Source of the DNA: a virus
DNA: 27,920 nt
IMG/VR virus record: IMGVR_UViG_3300011116_001255
Coordinates: 1-27,920 of that record
Direction: 5' to 3' (one strand)
This document shows, piece after piece, positions 16,474 to 25,044 of this stretch. Every line of letters begins with the position of its first letter. Position 1 is the first letter of the stretch. Under the pieces are notes generated by a model, which worked only from the letters and a program-made list of their open reading frames with translations, searched no databases and was not told where the DNA came from. Made by a program: the position numbers and the translations under genes.

Positions 16474-17598
16474 ATGGCTACACAACAAGAAATAAAAGAC
16501 GCTTCAATAAAAGTAAATAAAGAATTCTTTTCTCTTGAGCCATCTTCTATTATTTCATTATTTGAAATAGATCTAACAGAACTTGGTTTCGAAAGTAATT
16601 CTCAATTTATTGTTAATCTCAGAAATTTCCAAATATCTTTACCTGAAATAGAAAAAGGTAATTTTAATTATAGGATCATAAGATTACACAATAATTTAAA
16701 ACTAATAAGAAATGTAATATTCTGGAAAGGAAACGCTTACTTGCCAGCGCCACTAGCAACAGAAGGATTTGAATTAGCTTCGAGAGGTGTATTTCCAAAA
16801 CCTAAAATACAAATATCATTTTCTGATGAAATGCTTGATATCTTTTCTCTTTTCAAAGGTACAGTAAACTTTGGAGATTTAATTGGAGCAAAATTTACCA
16901 GAATTAGAACATTCGCAAAGTTTCTTGATCGATCAAACTTTTATCAAGAAGACGGAATCTCTCCTCTTTCTAAAGATAAACTTCAAATTCCAGATGGATT
17001 TGATCCTGATCCAAACTGTGAATTTCCTAGAGATATTTATTATTTTGATCGAAAATCTTTAGAAAATAAAAATAGCATTCAGTTTGAGCTTTCTAGTTCT
17101 ATTGACCTTGATAGAGTAAAATTACCGAAGAGAAGAGTTTTAAGCTACGTGTGTCCTTGGCAATACAGAGGAGAAGGATGTTTGTATGAATATGAAGCAA
17201 GGCTAGAGGAATCAATTCATGGAACAACAACGCCTATTCCCAACAAAAAAGATTCTACTGGAGTATCTGCTCCAGTATGCGCAACAGAAGATGATCAAAT
17301 TATTTCTGAAATGTCCATTTTCGGCACAGCAACTCCTATTTCGAATAATCCAGTACTTTGGGTAAATGGAGTAGAATATAAAAAAGGAAATGTTGTTTAT
17401 ATCACGAAGAAAAATATAAATTTTTACTTTGTCGCTAAAACAGATGTGCCTATTAATATTCCTCCTCCCACTTCTGATTTTTGGATCGCAGATCAATGCT
17501 CTAAAACTATAAAAGGATGCAAAGCTAGATTTGGAGAAAATCCTTTGCCGTTTGGCGGCTTCTATGGAGTATCCAATTACAACAGAGGATTGCAATAA
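16474..17598 (+). CDS. Tail-tip protein gpL, iron-sulfur type, with a CBM-like insertion
   Basis: The 374-residue product matches lambda gpL: LEPSSIISLFEIDLTELGF (21-39), FWKGNAYLPAPLATEGFE (83-100), FTRIRTFAKFLD (141-152) and the C-terminal FGENPLPFGGF (353-363). Lambda gpL is about 232 residues and holds a [4Fe-4S] cluster in its C-terminal part. Here the candidate ligands are Cys227, Cys236, Cys342 and Cys349. The second and third are separated by about 105 residues holding a module at about 295-338 (YKKGNVVYITKK, then YFVAKTDVPINIPPP) akin to the one in gpM. An extra Cys269 lies in this insertion. A TTG at 16450 in the same frame would add 8 residues inside gpM; the ATG at 16474, five bases after the gpM stop, is preferred. 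It connects the tube end to gpK/gpJ. Confidence 0.85.
   Translation: MATQQEIKDASIKVNKEFFSLEPSSIISLFEIDLTELGFESNSQFIVNLRNFQISLPEIEKGNFNYRIIRLHNNLKLIRNVIFWKGNAYLPAPLATEGFELASRGVFPKPKIQISFSDEMLDIFSLFKGTVNFGDLIGAKFTRIRTFAKFLDRSNFYQEDGISPLSKDKLQIPDGFDPDPNCEFPRDIYYFDRKSLENKNSIQFELSSSIDLDRVKLPKRRVLSYVCPWQYRGEGCLYEYEARLEESIHGTTTPIPNKKDSTGVSAPVCATEDDQIISEMSIFGTATPISNNPVLWVNGVEYKKGNVVYITKKNINFYFVAKTDVPINIPPPTSDFWIADQCSKTIKGCKARFGENPLPFGGFYGVSNYNRGLQ
17356..17487 (+). other. CBM5/12-like module in gpL
   Basis: Residues 295-338 of gpL, between the two cysteine pairs. Trp296, Tyr302, Tyr309, Phe317, Tyr318, Phe319 and the core AKTDVPINIPP, followed by FW, match the layout of the N-terminal module of gpM. 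It most likely folds as an independent small domain that loops out between cluster-binding halves. Confidence 0.55.
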
Positions 17599-18353
17599 TG
17601 ATTTCGGATAAAATAAAAGCCAAGATAAAAGAACATGCAAAGCTTTTATATCCAGAAGAATGTTGCGGAATTTTAGCTCTAAATAAAGACAAATTACTTC
17701 CTCTTCGCTGCTCGAATATCTCAAAAGATCCAGTTAATGAATTTATAATTGACCCAATAGATTATTTAAATTGCTCAAAACAGGGTAAAATTATTGGGAT
17801 ATATCATTCTCACTGTATTCAAGATAATTCATTCTCGGAATTAGATAAACAAATCAGTCATAAATTAAATCTTAAAAATATTGTTTACATTGTTAAACGA
17901 GATACTTTTGAAGAATATTCTCCAGATAAATATTATAATAAATACATTGATAAAAATTTTATTATAAATGAATCTGATTGTTTGTCAATTGTTGAAGATT
18001 ATTATAAAGAAGAATTTGGAATAGATATTTACCATTATGAAAGGAGATCCGGATGGGATAAAAATTACGAAGAGTTTATAAAAGATAAATTAAATCAGTT
18101 TAGCTTATCTGAAAATTTCGATAATTTCTTCGAAAAAGAAAATTTCATTAAGATCCAAGGAATTGAAAACGCTAAAAAACACGACATCATAGCATTTAAA
18201 TATTTAGATAATTATCCATCTCATTTTGGTATTTATTTAGGGCAAGATTATATATTACATCAACCAAGAAACAAAAAATCAATAATAGAAAAATTAACAG
18301 AAGCCGAAAAGAGAAGAATCTATTGTTTCGCTAGAAATAAACAATTATGTTAA
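17598..18353 (+). CDS. Tail-tip peptidase gpK-like, copy 1 (JAMM plus NlpC/P60)
   Basis: The 251-residue product has the two-domain layout of lambda gpK. Residues about 1-115 form a JAMM/MPN zinc metalloprotease: YPEECCGIL (18-26) supplies the Glu, and HSH (70-72), seven residues, then SELD (80-83) complete HxHx7SxxD. Residues about 120-251 form an NlpC/P60 domain with Cys128 in ESDCLS, His209 in SHFGIYLG and a third polar residue at His221. Both active sites look complete. In lambda gpK acts in tail-tip assembly; the NlpC/P60 part may cut peptidoglycan during DNA entry. AGAGGA at 17584-17589 lies 8 bases before the ATG. The start overlaps the gpL stop by one base, and the gene overlaps copy 2 by 7 bases. 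Confidence 0.88.
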   Translation: MISDKIKAKIKEHAKLLYPEECCGILALNKDKLLPLRCSNISKDPVNEFIIDPIDYLNCSKQGKIIGIYHSHCIQDNSFSELDKQISHKLNLKNIVYIVKRDTFEEYSPDKYYNKYIDKNFIINESDCLSIVEDYYKEEFGIDIYHYERRSGWDKNYEEFIKDKLNQFSLSENFDNFFEKENFIKIQGIENAKKHDIIAFKYLDNYPSHFGIYLGQDYILHQPRNKKSIIEKLTEAEKRRIYCFARNKQLC

Positions 18354-19090
18354 CTGAAGAAGTAAAACAAGAAATTATCAGACACGCTGATACTTCAAAT
18401 AATGAAGTCTGTGGGGTAATTTTTTATTTAAATGGGCAGTTAATGGTACAAAGGAAAGAAAATTTAATAAATTCAGCGACAGAATTCATGATGAAAGTCG
18501 ATGAAAATAAAGGCATTGCGGCGTACTACCATTCTCATATAGATTTTGATTCTATTTCTCAGGCAGATCAAATCGTTTCTGAAAGATTAGGATTACCTTG
18601 TGTTGTTTATAATAAACAATCTGGATCTTTTTACATATACTCTCCTAACGGAAATAAAATTCAATACACAGGAAGACCTTTCCTATTAGGGTTTGCTGAT
18701 TGCCTTTGGCTTGTTAAAGATTATTATAAGCATAATCTCAATATAAATTTTATTCCAGAACCAGAAGTTTTAAAAACTTACGTAAACAAAGAAGAATATA
18801 ATTTTTTAATGACCAAAAGGTTTACGGATGAAGCAGAATATGTAAAAGATAATGATTTTCTTAAAAAGTATTTTGAAGCTAATGATTTTAGAGAAGTGAA
18901 AGACATAAAAAAGAATGACGTCTTAATAATGAGAACAAAGGCGTACAACTTTCCGATTCATTGCGCAATTTATATAGGCGAAGGAAAGATACTTCATCAT
19001 CCCGGAGACGCTATTTCAACAATCGAAAGACTTTCTAACGAATATAAAAAATGGGTAATTTACATAATGAGGCATAAACTTTATGACTAA
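18347..19090 (+). CDS. Tail-tip peptidase gpK-like, copy 2 (JAMM plus NlpC/P60)
   Basis: The 247-residue product repeats the layout of the preceding gene: JAMM residues Glu20 (NEVCGVIF), HSH at 62-64, and Ser71 with Asp74, here with six rather than seven intervening residues. NlpC/P60 residues are Cys119 in FADCLWLV, His205 in PIHCAIYIG and His217. The two copies share DCL-x(2)-V-x-DYYK and IY-[LI]-G...ILH-x-P...IE-[KR]-L, but are otherwise clearly diverged, so this is an old tandem duplication and both copies seem to be kept functional. Lambda has a single gpK between L and I. No clear Shine-Dalgarno is seen, so translation is probably coupled through the 7-base overlap with copy 1. It overlaps gpI by 8 bases. 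Confidence 0.85.
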   Translation: MLTEEVKQEIIRHADTSNNEVCGVIFYLNGQLMVQRKENLINSATEFMMKVDENKGIAAYYHSHIDFDSISQADQIVSERLGLPCVVYNKQSGSFYIYSPNGNKIQYTGRPFLLGFADCLWLVKDYYKHNLNINFIPEPEVLKTYVNKEEYNFLMTKRFTDEAEYVKDNDFLKKYFEANDFREVKDIKKNDVLIMRTKAYNFPIHCAIYIGEGKILHHPGDAISTIERLSNEYKKWVIYIMRHKLYD

Positions 19091-19829
19091 TGTTACTTTA
19101 CATGGAGAAATGGCTTTAGAAGTGGGCCGTGAGAATTGGAATTTAAAAGTTAATTCCATAAAAGAAGCTCTTAGAGCTATTGAAGTTTTATCAAAAGGTA
19201 AACTACTTAAATATCTTTTTTCAGCCGCAGAAAAAAGTGTTGAGTACAAAATATTAGTTAACAAAAGAGAAATCATCAATCCAGATAAAATACAAATCAA
19301 AGATCCTCAAAGCATTGTTGATTCAGAATTATTAATGATAAATGAAAATCTTGAAACTTTAGATATTGTACCTATTATCAAAGGCGCTGGAGGAGGCGGT
19401 GGAGGATCTTCAAGTAAAGGGGTATTAGCAATTGTATTGGGAGTATTATTGCTTGCGACAGGTATTGGTTTGGCGGCTGCCCCAGCATTTTTTGGTGTAG
19501 CTGCTGCTGCAGGAGGAATAAGCACTACAGGAGCTGTAATTGCCACAGCTTTAGTAGGGGCAGGTCTCGCCTTGGCCGTTACAGGCGTGACTTTATTAAT
19601 GATGTCTCCACCTAAGTTTGATGACTTTAGAAAGATGGAAGATGGTAGAACAAAACCTAGTTACTTATTTGATGGTCCAGCCAACATTGTTGGAGAAGGT
19701 GGGCCAGTACCAGTAGGATATGGTAGAATGAAAATAGGATCTCAAACAATAGAAGTATCCTTAACAAATGCAGAGTTAAGCGTTAAATCAAACGCCAAAG
19801 ACATAAAAGACCAAATAAATTATATTTAA
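19083..19829 (+). CDS. Tail-tip assembly protein gpI
   Basis: The 248-residue product follows the lambda gpI pattern. The N-terminal domain (about 1-100) is beta-grasp-like with LHGEMALEVG (6-15) and SIKEALRAIEVL (25-36). A Gly-rich linker (101-108) leads to a hydrophobic segment (about 112-173) that could form two or three membrane-type helices. The conserved C-terminal block is YLFDGPANIVGEGGPVPVGY (194-213) followed by GRMKIGS. Lambda gpI is needed for tail-tip assembly but is not found in the finished particle; by family analogy this is an assembly factor. GAGG at 19069-19072 lies 10 bases upstream of the ATG. One base separates its stop from the gpJ start. Confidence 0.88.
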   Translation: MTNVTLHGEMALEVGRENWNLKVNSIKEALRAIEVLSKGKLLKYLFSAAEKSVEYKILVNKREIINPDKIQIKDPQSIVDSELLMINENLETLDIVPIIKGAGGGGGGSSSKGVLAIVLGVLLLATGIGLAAAPAFFGVAAAAGGISTTGAVIATALVGAGLALAVTGVTLLMMSPPKFDDFRKMEDGRTKPSYLFDGPANIVGEGGPVPVGYGRMKIGSQTIEVSLTNAELSVKSNAKDIKDQINYI

Positions 19830-19830
19830 A

Positions 19831-22800
19831 ATGAAAGATCTTGAAGAAATTAATTATATAAAAGGCTTTGGCGGTAAAGGCGGTGGTGGAGGTCAAGCTC
19901 CTCCTCCTACTCCTGCATACGAAGACATAGAAGGGTTTGTCTATAATGGTCAAAACTATAATGTTTATCAATTTGCTAAAGTTAAAGATCTTCTTTCAGA
20001 AGGGCCAATTGAAGGACTAGTACAGGGCGAATATTCCTATAAAGGAAGAGTGGGTGACTTAGGCTATACGGGTGTTTATTTCGATGAATATCCAACAGCG
20101 GTAGGAGAAAATGCTGCTTCTAATTTTTTAAGATCAGTGCAATGGAATGACAATCCTCTTTTAGATAGTCAAAACAAGTATAATTTCCAACAAATAGATA
20201 TAAACGTAGCAAAAGGTTCTGCAGTCGGAACATCTGTCGGAGGAGAATTTGATAATGTATCATATATTAGATCAATTGGCGAAAGACTAAGAGGTCCAAA
20301 TAAATTAGCTATTAATGAAGATGAGATTTCAGACTATAAAAAAACATATAGAATAATTAATAAAGAATGTAAAAAAATAAATATAAATTTTAGAATTTCA
20401 TCACTATATACATCTCTTAAATATCAAGATTTAGCATCAACAAAACAGTATAATCCAATCAATCCAATTAAAATTGAAGGAGTTCAATTTTCAGACGGCC
20501 TTAGTTATTTCCAATTAACTACAGCAGATCGCGAGCTAGAAAACGGACAAACAGATATAAAAGCGGGTGTTGGATCAGTAATTTATAATAAATTTCAAAT
20601 AAGAATAAAAACAACCCCAATCTATAAAGAAGGTTATAACAACAATCTTCCCGGATTAGACATAGTTTCTTCAGTTGCCCAAACAATAACAGATGAAAAA
20701 GATCTAGTTATAGTTCAGCAAAGTGCTCAACAAATATTCGAAATAGAATGCAAGGGTAAAATCACTCAAGGATATGTTAAACAAATTATTCTTGATTTAT
20801 CTCAAGTTTTCCCGGGCTTAAACGCAAATGATAACTGGATTGGCTGGGATGTTTCAATTATTAAAATAACTCCTGAAGATACTTTTAGCTCAAGAGCTTC
20901 TTTTATTTCTATTGATACAATTACAGAAATTTATTCATCTTCATTTCGATATCCAAATTCGGCGATTGTAACTTCGAAATTTAATGCAGCTTATTTTTCT
21001 AAAGTTCCAAGTAGGACTTATGATGCCAAATTATTAAAAGTAAAAGTTCCTAAAAATTATGACCCTTTAACAAAAACCTATGGAAATACTAATACGCTTA
21101 CAATAAATGAAACAGAAAACTTTTTCGGAGGAACAAGAGAAGAATCTTTAGATTATTATTTCGGAGAAAATAATCAATATGGAAACGATAATAATATAGT
21201 AACTCCAATATTTAATGGTTTAATTGCTCAATTCGATGCTGCGAATACAGCAAATGGGGGAGCTAATACGGCTGTAACAAACTGGCCTAATAGAATATCC
21301 GGAAGTCTTGTAACTTGTACTTTATCAGCATCAAAGCCTACATATGGTAAAACGGGAGAAACAAGCCCAAATGGTTCGCTTGGAGTAAGTTTTACAACTG
21401 CTCAAAACGCTACATTTTTAGATGGAACAAAGTTTTTATCAGATGCTAACGGCAATTGTACCGTATTTGTTGTTTGTAAATGGGATAATTCCGCTACAAG
21501 CGCACAAAGAAATACTATTTTACAAGGATATTATAATAATTGGTTTCTTGGATTTTATAATCAAGCTAACAGCAATTTTTATTTTGGAGGTTGGGCTTAT
21601 GGTGGATTTGACAGAAATGATATATTTAATTCTTCAAATTATTATCCCGGCGCAACTAATGATTCAAATACTTATATTGTTGGAGCAGTTATAAAAAGTA
21701 CTAATGACATAAATCTTTTTTGGCAAAATTCTATATTTTATAAAAAATTAAATTTTAAACCCACCGCGCCAAAGGGATTAGCAATAAATCAAGGGCAATA
21801 CGCTGCTAAAAGCGCATGCACAATTTTTGAAATACTTGTTTATAATAGAGCACTTCCTAAAGAGCAAGCTTTACAAGTTAGAAACTGGTTAAATAAAAAA
21901 TATAACGTTACGAGAAATAATGTTTCAACTTATTCTGATACAATTAAGAAATTAAACCCTTATTCATTGGTCGTAGGAGCTAGTTCTTATATAAAAATGC
22001 CCGTTAAGACTATTTGTAAAAATGGTCAACTCATGTTGGATTATAATGAAAAAAATTCTGATATATGGAATTATTCAGCCTTTGATTTAATTCCTCAAAG
22101 GAAATTCGAAGGGGACAATATACAGCGTAAATTTTCTTTGGGAGAACAAGGGTGGTGTAGTTTTCTTTTGGATTTTTATTTAAGAATAAAATCTGATCTT
22201 GCAGATGGCACATATACTATTGCATATAGAGCAAATCAATTTAATTTAGCAATAAAACTAAATGGTGATCAAGCTTCTTTGATACTGACAATCATTTCTA
22301 AAAACGATGGAAAAACTTATACAATAAATAAATTATTAGATAAAACTTTATTTTCTCCATCTATATTAAAATCTAGTTTTAAAAGAATAAGTCTTTATAT
22401 ACTACCGAAATTAATTAAACCAGATTTAAAAAATTCTAATGGAGCACAAGATTTTTTTAATACTGCTGGAAACAGTACTTCAACTTGGGATGAAACTTTA
22501 ACATATCAATACAAATTAAAAATTAATCAATATAACCGTTTAGTAGAAGCATTTTCTTTTAGAGAAGATGATACTTTTAGTAATATATCTACCTTATGGG
22601 ATACTTCAAAAAAAATAATAGGTGTTGATATTAGACAAGGTGGATCTTATAGTAGTTATTCTTTCTCTGCATATAGACAAGTAGATGCTTTTCCAGATAT
22701 TATTAATGCAGAAGTTAATGTTTTAATAGACTTACAAACACAAATACAATGTAAAATAAATATATCAGATTATTACTATTATCAAACAATGTGTATAGGT

Positions 22801-25032
22801 CATGCAAAAAGACCAATATTTAAAGAAATTCAAGGAACAACAACGGAATTTCCGGGACAAAATTTAGTCTATAGTAACTATTTTCATTATTGGAGTGCTA
22901 TTGATTTATATAATAATAAAGTAAAACCAGCTTTGGATGAATATAACAATAAAGCTATTGATGCTAGATTCGATGGAAATAGTCAATCCGTATCTTTAAC
23001 GACATCGCAATTTACAGTACTGCTTCCTATTGTAAGCGATCAAATATTAACTTACGTAAACAAAACTAAAGTTAAAACCGGTCCATTTATTCCAAGCAGT
23101 TTCATAGATAATAATGAACAAGTAGAGTTTTTTAATTCTAATACGTATGGTTCAAAAATAGAAGGCTATGCAGATTCAATTAGAGTTAATCAAATAGAAT
23201 TTAATCGAACCTCTCTTTCTCAAGCTTATGCAAAGAATTTAATATCTAATGGTTTTGAAAGAAGACAGTTGATATACGCTGCAGACGGAGTGACATCTTA
23301 CGAATTATCCACTGATTATTGGGATGGAGAATTCAAAGCAGAAAAAGAATGGACAGATAATCCCGCTTGGTGTTTCTATGATCTTTTAACAAATAAAAGA
23401 TATGGAGTAGGTAATTACATTCCAGAATCTGATGTAGATAAATGGTCTTTATATCAAATAGCAAAATATTGCGATCAATTAGTCCCAGATGGTTTTGGCG
23501 GTGTCGAACCTAGATTTACCTGTAATCTTTACATACAATCACAAGAAGATGCTTTAAAAGTATTAGCTGATATGGCTTCTATTTTTAGAGGTATGTTTTA
23601 TTATTCCAATGGATTTATCTATGCAATTAATGACATGCCACAAAGCACTGCTGTTTACACTTTTACCAACGCAAATGTAACAGATGGAAATTTTAATTAC
23701 GAATCCACTTCATTAAAAGATAGAAATTCTGCTGTTTATGTCAGATATATTGATAAAAATAATCTTTATAAGCCAGCTGTTGAGTATGTTGAAAATATTG
23801 AGGCAATAAGAAAATTTGGTTTTAGAGAATCTGAATTAACCGCTTTTGGCTGCACAAGTAGAGGTCAAGCTCAGAGATTAGGAAGATGGCTTTTGGCTTC
23901 AGAATATAACGAAACTGAAACTGTTACATTTGAAACAGGACCAGAATGTGTTTATTTAAAACCCGGAGATGTCATAAAAATATACGACTATAATAAAAAA
24001 TATAAAACAGTCGGCGGAAGATTAAATTTAATTAATATTTCCGGCGATTCTCATGCGACGACTGGAACATTTACATTAGATAGAAAACTTGATTTTAATT
24101 TCTCAGGAGATAAAAATTATAAATTAAGTATTCTCGCTCCTAAGTTTAATTTAGATCCCAGCTTTAGTGGTGCTGTGAATAGCAATTTAGACTACAATGA
24201 ATATAGAAAATCTTTAGTTAATTCGTTTATTATAAATAGCGGTAATTTAATTACAGGACAGAAGCATGATTCTATTCAAATCACTGGACTAACTTCAGTC
24301 ATGACCTCCGGATTAAATGTTACCGGGTTATCTTACTTTACTGGTAGTCAAGGAATGGCTCCTCAATCTATTATTTGGAGTTTAGAAAATTCTGGTAATT
24401 TAAACGGTTCTACAGATAGTGATTATGATTACTATAGAATATTCAGAATCCAAGAATCCACAGAAGGAACTTCTTATACAATAATGGGTTCTCAAATGTA
24501 TCATTTGAAATATACTCAGATCGAATCTGGTTTAAATATGACCCCAGCTATAGCTCCTACTCCAGAAGCTTCTTCTCCTTCTCATGTGTTATTTGAGGTT
24601 CGAGACGATTTAATAGTTATAGGTATATATTACAATCCAGAAATAAAAAGTTCAACAATCGGATTTAAAATATTCATAAAACAATCCTATGATGCTTCAT
24701 TTAATCCAAATAAAGATTCTCAATACGCTTTTGTACCTATCATATTAGATGACTCAAAAATAAATACGACTATTCCTAAACCTACTGAGGGCGGAGAAAT
24801 AAGAGTATATGGAACAAATATAAATAATCAGTCTCCACTGTCTTATGTTACTGCTAAAAATGTAAGTAACGCATCCTCAGACTCAGTGAGTATTGGTTCA
24901 TACATAAATTCAAGCGCAGTAAATAAAAATTCTTCAATTCAATTATTTGGAAATAATTTTGATTTTAAATCTCCAATCAGTCAAAAGAGGACTAATTACT
25001 TTGAACGTTCAAAAAATATAGAATCAACTTAA
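19831..25032 (+). CDS. Tail-tip hub and host-specificity protein gpJ, with a very large insertion
   Basis: The 1733-residue product is a lambda gpJ-type central tip protein (lambda J is 1132). A Gly/Pro-rich start (14-27) is followed by VKDLLSEGPIEGLV (51-64), the hallmark of the N-terminal hub. RYPNSAIV (373-380) and VKVPKNYDP (404-412) are conserved. The core then resumes at YWDGEFK (about 1160) with TDNPAWCFYDLLTNKRYGVG, FGGVEPRFTCN, MASIFRGMFYY and LKPGDVIKIYD. In ordinary J proteins these two parts are close together; here about 740 residues intervene, including a LamG-like domain at 458-693 and an unrecognised beta-rich part. The C-terminal region (from about 1400), normally the receptor-binding end, is Ser/Asn/Gly-rich. 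The gene starts one base after gpI without a clear Shine-Dalgarno, so coupling is likely. Confidence 0.93.
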   Translation: MKDLEEINYIKGFGGKGGGGGQAPPPTPAYEDIEGFVYNGQNYNVYQFAKVKDLLSEGPIEGLVQGEYSYKGRVGDLGYTGVYFDEYPTAVGENAASNFLRSVQWNDNPLLDSQNKYNFQQIDINVAKGSAVGTSVGGEFDNVSYIRSIGERLRGPNKLAINEDEISDYKKTYRIINKECKKININFRISSLYTSLKYQDLASTKQYNPINPIKIEGVQFSDGLSYFQLTTADRELENGQTDIKAGVGSVIYNKFQIRIKTTPIYKEGYNNNLPGLDIVSSVAQTITDEKDLVIVQQSAQQIFEIECKGKITQGYVKQIILDLSQVFPGLNANDNWIGWDVSIIKITPEDTFSSRASFISIDTITEIYSSSFRYPNSAIVTSKFNAAYFSKVPSRTYDAKLLKVKVPKNYDPLTKTYGNTNTLTINETENFFGGTREESLDYYFGENNQYGNDNNIVTPIFNGLIAQFDAANTANGGANTAVTNWPNRISGSLVTCTLSASKPTYGKTGETSPNGSLGVSFTTAQNATFLDGTKFLSDANGNCTVFVVCKWDNSATSAQRNTILQGYYNNWFLGFYNQANSNFYFGGWAYGGFDRNDIFNSSNYYPGATNDSNTYIVGAVIKSTNDINLFWQNSIFYKKLNFKPTAPKGLAINQGQYAAKSACTIFEILVYNRALPKEQALQVRNWLNKKYNVTRNNVSTYSDTIKKLNPYSLVVGASSYIKMPVKTICKNGQLMLDYNEKNSDIWNYSAFDLIPQRKFEGDNIQRKFSLGEQGWCSFLLDFYLRIKSDLADGTYTIAYRANQFNLAIKLNGDQASLILTIISKNDGKTYTINKLLDKTLFSPSILKSSFKRISLYILPKLIKPDLKNSNGAQDFFNTAGNSTSTWDETLTYQYKLKINQYNRLVEAFSFREDDTFSNISTLWDTSKKIIGVDIRQGGSYSSYSFSAYRQVDAFPDIINAEVNVLIDLQTQIQCKINISDYYYYQTMCIGHAKRPIFKEIQGTTTEFPGQNLVYSNYFHYWSAIDLYNNKVKPALDEYNNKAIDARFDGNSQSVSLTTSQFTVLLPIVSDQILTYVNKTKVKTGPFIPSSFIDNNEQVEFFNSNTYGSKIEGYADSIRVNQIEFNRTSLSQAYAKNLISNGFERRQLIYAADGVTSYELSTDYWDGEFKAEKEWTDNPAWCFYDLLTNKRYGVGNYIPESDVDKWSLYQIAKYCDQLVPDGFGGVEPRFTCNLYIQSQEDALKVLADMASIFRGMFYYSNGFIYAINDMPQSTAVYTFTNANVTDGNFNYESTSLKDRNSAVYVRYIDKNNLYKPAVEYVENIEAIRKFGFRESELTAFGCTSRGQAQRLGRWLLASEYNETETVTFETGPECVYLKPGDVIKIYDYNKKYKTVGGRLNLINISGDSHATTGTFTLDRKLDFNFSGDKNYKLSILAPKFNLDPSFSGAVNSNLDYNEYRKSLVNSFIINSGNLITGQKHDSIQITGLTSVMTSGLNVTGLSYFTGSQGMAPQSIIWSLENSGNLNGSTDSDYDYYRIFRIQESTEGTSYTIMGSQMYHLKYTQIESGLNMTPAIAPTPEASSPSHVLFEVRDDLIVIGIYYNPEIKSSTIGFKIFIKQSYDASFNPNKDSQYAFVPIILDDSKINTTIPKPTEGGEIRVYGTNINNQSPLSYVTAKNVSNASSDSVSIGSYINSSAVNKNSSIQLFGNNFDFKSPISQKRTNYFERSKNIEST
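21202..21909 (+). other. LamG/concanavalin-like domain inside gpJ
   Basis: Residues about 458-693 of gpJ. The segment opens FNGLIAQFDAANTA and has a Trp-Pro/Asn turn (TNWPNRISG). It ends in FEILVYNRALPKEQALQVRN followed by WLNKKY, the usual closing strand and helix of LamG-like jelly-roll domains in bacterial and phage surface proteins. It sits within the long insertion and probably folds as a separate sugar- or surface-binding unit. Confidence 0.7.
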
Positions 25033-25044
25033 TAAAAATTAAAG

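Noticed and set aside
17212-17724. 170-codon open frame on the minus strand across the gpL/gpK boundary
   Set aside because: It is antisense to two well-supported genes, has no recognisable domain and an implausible residue make-up.
19307-19546. Minus-strand frame with poly-Pro opposite the gpI glycine run
   Set aside because: The proline run is only the complement of the Gly codons of gpI.
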